64,000 nucleotides of DNA, from the NCBI RefSeq assembly GCF_965363235.1, contig NC_134845.1:27716524-27780523 (forward strand), written 5' to 3'. Below the pieces are notes generated by a model. It was not told the origin of the DNA, ran no database searches, and saw only the letters and a program-made list of their open reading frames with translations. The stretch is from Mytilus galloprovincialis (Eukaryota > Mollusca > Bivalvia > Mytilida > Mytilidae). Both the position numbers and the translations under genes were made by a program. The first letter of the stretch is position 1. The number at the start of each line of letters is the position of its first letter. This document shows positions 59,291-64,000 of the stretch, piece after piece.

Positions 59291-60780
59291 AAACATTGAC
59301 GAAAAAGCATAATAAAATTACTGAAAATTTGGTTCAAAATTCAATTGAGCAGTTTATGTATTTTAATTTTATAATTTAATGTGTCAATAAATCAGGGGCA
59401 TTTTATAGCAAATAGAAATGAGTTGTGGTGGTAGTGAAAAAATAGCAAAACTAATACTTCTACAATATCTCTGACTTAGTTGTCTAAGAAAATAGATGAT
59501 CACTAGATGAATATAATAAAAAAGCACTTATATATGCTGAATACTTCATTGATGATTATGCATAAATAAGTATAAATATCAATAAAAACACTGAAACTCA
59601 AAAGGCAACATTTACAAGAAGTAAAATATAGTATTGTAATGTATCGTATAAACATCCAAACAAAAATGTATTTGTATACATGTAGTAGATAGGTCAGTCT
59701 TGCACTCTTTGTTAGGTTGCCTATTTAAAATTAGAAATAAGTACTTATAAAGGAAGGTACTCTAAAAGAGGTTTCCTGGTTTATTATTTTCTCAATTTTC
59801 ATGCATAAACATTTCATGCTGGATTCAAATTTGCACATCAAATATAGGTACACCCTTCACATCAATGTTTTTGCTTTCTTCAAATCTTTCACAAGGAATT
59901 TTTTCACACATAAAAATGCAAAATAAGTGAAAATGAATTATGTGCAAAAATTGACATGGTTATCAAAAACACCACTCTGAGAGTTGCTGAGAAGAGACAT
60001 GTAAGCCTTCAAGTTTGTTTTTGTTCCCATTTTTGTTGACTTTGTTGTGCATGGTCAGTGGTCATGTATGAATTGTTATGAAAAGAGAACCATAGAGTTT
60101 ATATTTAAGTGTTTAATTTAAAAAACATTTTTCATTCATTATTTTGTACATAAATTAGGCCATAAGTTTTCTTGTTTGAATTGTTTTACATAAATTTGTC
60201 ATTTCAGGCCTTTCATAGCTTACATGTACTATGCTGTTTGGGCTTTGCTCAATATTGAAGGCCATACAGTGACCTATTGTTTTAAATTTCTGCATCTTTT
60301 GATCTCTCTTATAATACCTGCATGATATAAAAGACAGTAATTGAGCTGATACATTAACAACCAACCGTAAATGAAATAACAATTTCGTGCAGGACAGAAA
60401 ACACACATATTTTCTTTTGGCAAATAATAACAATATAACAATAAAATTAAAACCTGTAGTTTAATAATATTATTTCTTTCTTATCAACCAGGATAAAAAA
60501 ATACTAAAAAGGAATTGGCAGATTCACTTCCCTTCTCAATGCCCACTTGTTATGTTCATGCAAGATCGAATAGAATACAGTGCTTAATTTTCACATTATA
60601 AAAACAAATTTACATGATAATGCAAAACACAGGAAAAGAAGTGTTCACACTTGAACACTTTAACAGGCAAATCAAAAATAAACATTACTATGTTCTTACA
60701 CATGTTACATTGTCATCAACAGTTAGTTCAAATATATGCAATATGTAGAAATATGTAGAAAAGCTAATGTGGGGTATACA
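59291..60780. other. AT-rich sequence with one repeat fragment
   Basis: The segment at about 60205-60320 (ctttcatagcttacatgtac, gaaggccatacagtgaccta) is a copy of the common family. No gene seen; the minus frame at 60155-60433 runs through that repeat. Confidence 0.5.
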
Positions 60781-60897
60781 GAAATGACAGACTAACCCAA
60801 CATGACACACATAATCAAAGGGCTTGTGAGCTCTGAAGGATAAAGATTACATTCATTTTGTATTGGGAAGTTATACTCAACATTGGCAAGCAATGAA

Positions 60898-61355
60898 GAG
60901 GGTGGTAAAGGGGGGGTGCTTGCACGAAAAAAACGGGAAATAAGACATAATTTCACGTTGAACGTGAAATAGTTTCTGTAATGAACGTTGCACGAAAAAT
61001 AAATACTTTTATGTGAACCTTTTGTGACTGAGTCACTGTCTTCTTGTATATATTAACTCTTTGTTTTACTTGATATTCCCAATTTAGTATACACATTTAT
61101 GAGATAATTGGTTTACGGCTTTTAAAAAAGTATTTCTTGACGATCCCTGCCAAGTGTTTGAATTTATTTGAAAAATACAGAGCACGCAAAATAAGACTTT
61201 GAAAATCACGATGCACGTAAAATTAAATAAGCAGAACACGTTGAATGAGGCACCCGTCTTGCACGACTGAATGTGAAATAAAAAAGTAAAAACACATTGA
61301 ACGTGAAATAAAAAACGGCGATCACATTGCACGAAAATAACCCTTTACCACCCTC
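60898..61355. mobile_element. MITE with 15-bp inverted repeats and AATGAA target duplication
   Basis: It starts GAGGGTGGTAAAGGG and ends with the exact reverse complement CCCTTTACCACCCTC. AATGAA flanks both sides (60892-60897 and 61356-61361). The 458-bp interior carries repeated cacgttgaacgtgaaata-like palindromes (about 60953, 61300) and several ttgcacga phrases. No coding capacity. The host is an interspersed repeat whose uninterrupted relative is at 42820-43075. Confidence 0.85.
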
Positions 61356-61547
61356 AATGAATTGTCCAACTAAAATTATGGACAAAGGAAGATAACTCCA
61401 ATTTTAAATACTACATTATGCACCATGCACAATATAAGTAATTTTTTTATGAGTATGGTTAAACTCATTCACATATTTTTTTAACTTGAATATCAGATTA
61501 TATATTTCATTTGGTTGATTTAAATGTTTTTGGCAATGATGTTAAAC

Positions 61548-62039
61548 GAATGTAGGGCAGAAAGTAACAGGACAAAAAGTCACGGACAAAAAGTCACAGG
61601 ACAAAAAGTCACAATTCATTTTTTCTAATTATTTTCTTTGAGTAAAAAACGCTTATTTTCTACAAAAATATTTTTGTATTTTTTCCTTGAACTATTGTAT
61701 ATAAACCAACTTTGTAAACAAAATTTATCAAACAATATCAAAATTGATCAAATAATTGTTAAAAAAACAAAGTGACTTGGCAGTTAAATGGCTTTATGGT
61801 GTCAAGAAATATATCCTTTGCATGATTAGAATTATATAAATCTACATTTTTCAAGTATAATGACATATTTCCTAAACTTTAATATGAATATATGTATTAA
61901 AAAGTAAATAGTTCAAGATATTTCTCTTATATATTAAAACAATTGTCAACAAACTATTTATCCTGTGACTTTTTGTCCTATCAAAACTGTGACTTTATGT
62001 CCTGTGACTTTTTGTCCTGTGACTTTCTGTCCGTTTACC
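61548..62039. mobile_element. Foldback element with tandem GGACAAAAAGTCACA arms and 9-bp target duplication
   Basis: ATGTTAAAC occurs at 61539-61547 and 62040-62048, a 9-bp target duplication. The left arm has a cagaaagtaac start and three iterations of (c)aggacaaaaagtcac. The right arm is its inverse, with four iterations of tgtgactttttgtcct, one with a small change (tttatgtcc). The middle ~330 bp is AT-rich and non-coding. Confidence 0.88.
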
Positions 62040-62048
62040 ATGTTAAAC

Positions 62049-63500
62049 AACTCTAGTAGTGGAAAGAACATGTTGTGCTCAATGCACTATGTTTTGTTAA
62101 TGTCAAAATAGTGATTAAGTCTGGAAAATTAATTTAGTGTTTTTGATTGTATGAATATGATCTTTACCTTCAAAATAAAGAATGTCTATATGTCAAAATA
62201 TATATTTATATGTGTAAATGTGACCTCTAAAAAGTTACTCTAAAAAAAATCTTCTTCAAACATTTCTATGGAAAAAAAAAGTATCTAACTGTAATCAAAA
62301 CAATGCCATTATTGAATAACTTCTATGTTTGTATCTAAGTTGCTTTGCACAATTTTTGGTACATGATCATGACTCAATATTTTAACAATAAACATAAAGT
62401 TATGACATGTGCAAATTAAATAAACTTGGACTAAAGATTAAAAAAAAAAGGAACACAGGGAGATATTGTTCACTTATTTTACCCCAACTCAAGATACAAG
62501 TTTTAGGAACTGAAAAGTGTCATATGTTAAATAGCATTTCCAGATGAAGCTTGATACTATACAAATTTATATAAAGAAACTATGACTTGCAGTTGCCGAG
62601 AAAAATGATGAAAATTTCAAATATGTGCATGACATTATAAAGATATAAGAACAGGTATTTAAGTACATAATTTTTCAGCATCTATCTTTATTTATAGTAA
62701 AATACAAACCTTATTCTTAAAACTTAATTTATTTTGCACCAAAAATCTGTGTTCTACAAAAATTGGATACTTAAAATCTACACTGTGTAGAACGCCACAT
62801 GCAGGGTGTCGGCTATGCTTGACGCAGGATGGCAGTTTTAAAGCAAAGAAAAACGATCAAGGCAAGTTCAAAAGTTTCTTTTTTTTTAAATTCTTAGTAA
62901 CAAATAATGTATTACATGGAAGGAACCCAACCAAGCAAGAAGCAGACATTTATAGTGCTCTGGTTTCTCAACACCTCTCCCTAGTTTTACGTGTTGCGGA
63001 TTTTTCAGCTTCATTTGCAAGTTTCTTGACAAAAAAGTACTATTGACGAATTTTTCCGGTATAATTTGTATAGAAATGAATTCCTATCAAGGTGAAATCT
63101 ATAAAACTCATAAAGAAAACCTAAAATGTGACTTAATTTTTGTCTTTGGAATGTTAAACATAATTGAAGAGAAGATACATTTACTCCTTCGTTTAACTGT
63201 AATGGGTAATTGTATTAATATAAAGTAAATACAATAAACATGTTATGCATGATTGAACATAAGACAAAAATTGAACAAAATGTTGATAGTCTACCAAAAT
63301 ACAACACTAGAAAAAATATATCTTCTTTCCAGTGTGAAGACTAGAGAAATACTTTGTAGAACTAACAACATTTAAAGTGGTCAGATTTCTTAAACATTAG
63401 TTCAATAACAAAACATAAGGGTATTCAAACTGCAGTGAAACAATCTATACTATACATTGATGAAAAAGAAAACAACTTAAAATACCAACATATCTTTTAA
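62049..63500. other. AT-rich sequence, no gene seen
   Basis: The frames at 62819-63046 and 63043-63228 (plus) have no domain. No repeat recognised. Candidate terminal region of the gene entering from the right edge lies beyond. Confidence 0.45.
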
Positions 63501-63505
63501 AATAC

Positions 63506-63643
63506 CTATACTTATCAGAGATCAACCCTCCTTCATATGTATCAAAGGGAAGACAACTGTAATTTTCTGGATTTTTTCCTGAAGGCTGATCTGAAGGTAG
63601 ACAAATAAGGAACTCTTCAAATCTTTCAGTTTGAAAGTGAGTA
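63506..63643 (-). CDS. Possible exon of unknown function (weak)
   Basis: A 138-bp stretch lies between tttctttaccag and TATAG|GTATTT. It would encode 45 complete codons, including FQTERFEEFLICLPSDQPSG and later LPFDTYEGGLISDKYR. Composition looks protein-like, and length is a multiple of three with equal phases. It lies downstream of a likely stop and poly(A) signal at 63858 and 63726, so it is not a simple continuation of that gene, and its phase does not fit coding exon 1 of the SH3 gene. I do not recognise the protein. It may be chance or an exon of a relic. Confidence 0.3.
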
Positions 63644-63725
63644 CTGGTAAAGAAGTTGATAGGTATAAAGATGGGGTTTGTCCATATATATGTCACGCTT
63701 TAAATGCCTTTCATCAACAATGATT

Positions 63726-63731
63726 TTTATT
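63726..63731 (-). promoter_or_regulatory. Candidate poly(A) signal AATAAA (minus strand)
   Basis: The plus strand reads tttatt, giving AATAAA on the minus strand in caataaaaatc, about 130 bases after the stop codon at 63858-63860. It is a plausible end for the gene entering from the right edge. Confidence 0.45.
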
Positions 63732-63857
63732 GATATTGTCCAAGTTTAAAATTAATTTTCAATAAAGAAAAAACAGTCTATAAATATAAAGCAATCCCAT
63801 CATTTTATGTTGTCAATAATATAATAAATAATTAAACGATCACTAAAACAACTGACT

Positions 63858-64000
63858 TTAACAAAAACATTGATCTTTTTCACTGGCCTTCTTATCCTGC
63901 AGTGAGATAACTTGAACATTACTTGGTAAATTTGTTGGAGCAATGAAAGGTGTCATCATGGGTTTGGAGTTTTTCAACTTATGAGCCAGTGTCATAAAGA
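63858..64000 (-). CDS. C-terminal end of an unidentified gene (partial, runs off right edge)
   Basis: The minus-strand frame is open from the window edge for 46 codons and stops at TAA 63858-63860. It includes FMTLAHKLKNSKPMMTPFIA, then NLPSNVQVISLQDKKASEK, and ends DQCFC. Codon use looks more even and GC is higher than in the flanking DNA. The Cys-rich last four residues could be lipidated or membrane-proximal (inference). No domain is visible in so short a piece, and I do not recognise the family. If real, this is the upstream neighbour of the SH3 gene on the same strand. Confidence 0.5.
   Translation of the reverse strand, partial: FMTLAHKLKNSKPMMTPFIAPTNLPSNVQVISLQDKKASEKDQCFC

Overview
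The window looks like AT-rich, intron-rich genomic DNA from a marine bivalve, most likely a mytilid mussel. The evidence is spliced genes with GT-AG introns, metazoan SH3 and B-box domains, tRNA-derived SINEs, and many copies of short interspersed families that I recognise from mussel genomes. The species call is inference.

The left 26.5 kb is dominated by one gene on the minus strand. Eleven exons between 26484 and 1063 were reconstructed by hand. All ten junctions have GT/AG borders and keep the reading frame (phases 1,0,1,1,0,1,0,1,0,2). The conceptual product is at least 1351 residues and runs off the left edge. It has a Ser/Thr-rich, mucin-like N-terminal segment, one hydrophobic membrane segment followed by CCKKR, a short linker, three complete SH3 domains, a 759-residue proline-rich disordered exon with many SH3-ligand-like motifs, and the first half of a fourth SH3 domain. 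It looks like a single-pass cell-surface protein whose tail is a multi-SH3 scaffold. I know of no standard animal family with this architecture. An intronless B-box zinc-finger (TRIM-like) gene sits on the opposite strand inside its last visible intron (2115-3500).

Three introns of this gene carry tandem arrays anchored at the 5' splice site: a ~100-bp unit (24947-26040), a ~75-bp unit with about 30 copies (13455-15815), and a 36-bp unit with three copies that starts at intron nucleotide +1 (12640-12747). In the two large arrays each unit copies the exon 3' end plus the splice donor. This is the most unusual signal in the window.

The region 26.5-63.7 kb has no convincing host gene. It is AT-rich sequence filled with repeats: TTAA-flanked inverted-repeat elements, foldback elements with clear target duplications, tRNA-derived SINEs, three copies of an element with hairpin ends (one internally multiplied in ~500-bp steps), a minisatellite, and decayed reverse-transcriptase genes (43.7 and 47-49.2 kb). 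At the right edge (63858-64000, minus) the 3' end of another gene is probably present, with a stop codon and an AATAAA signal downstream.
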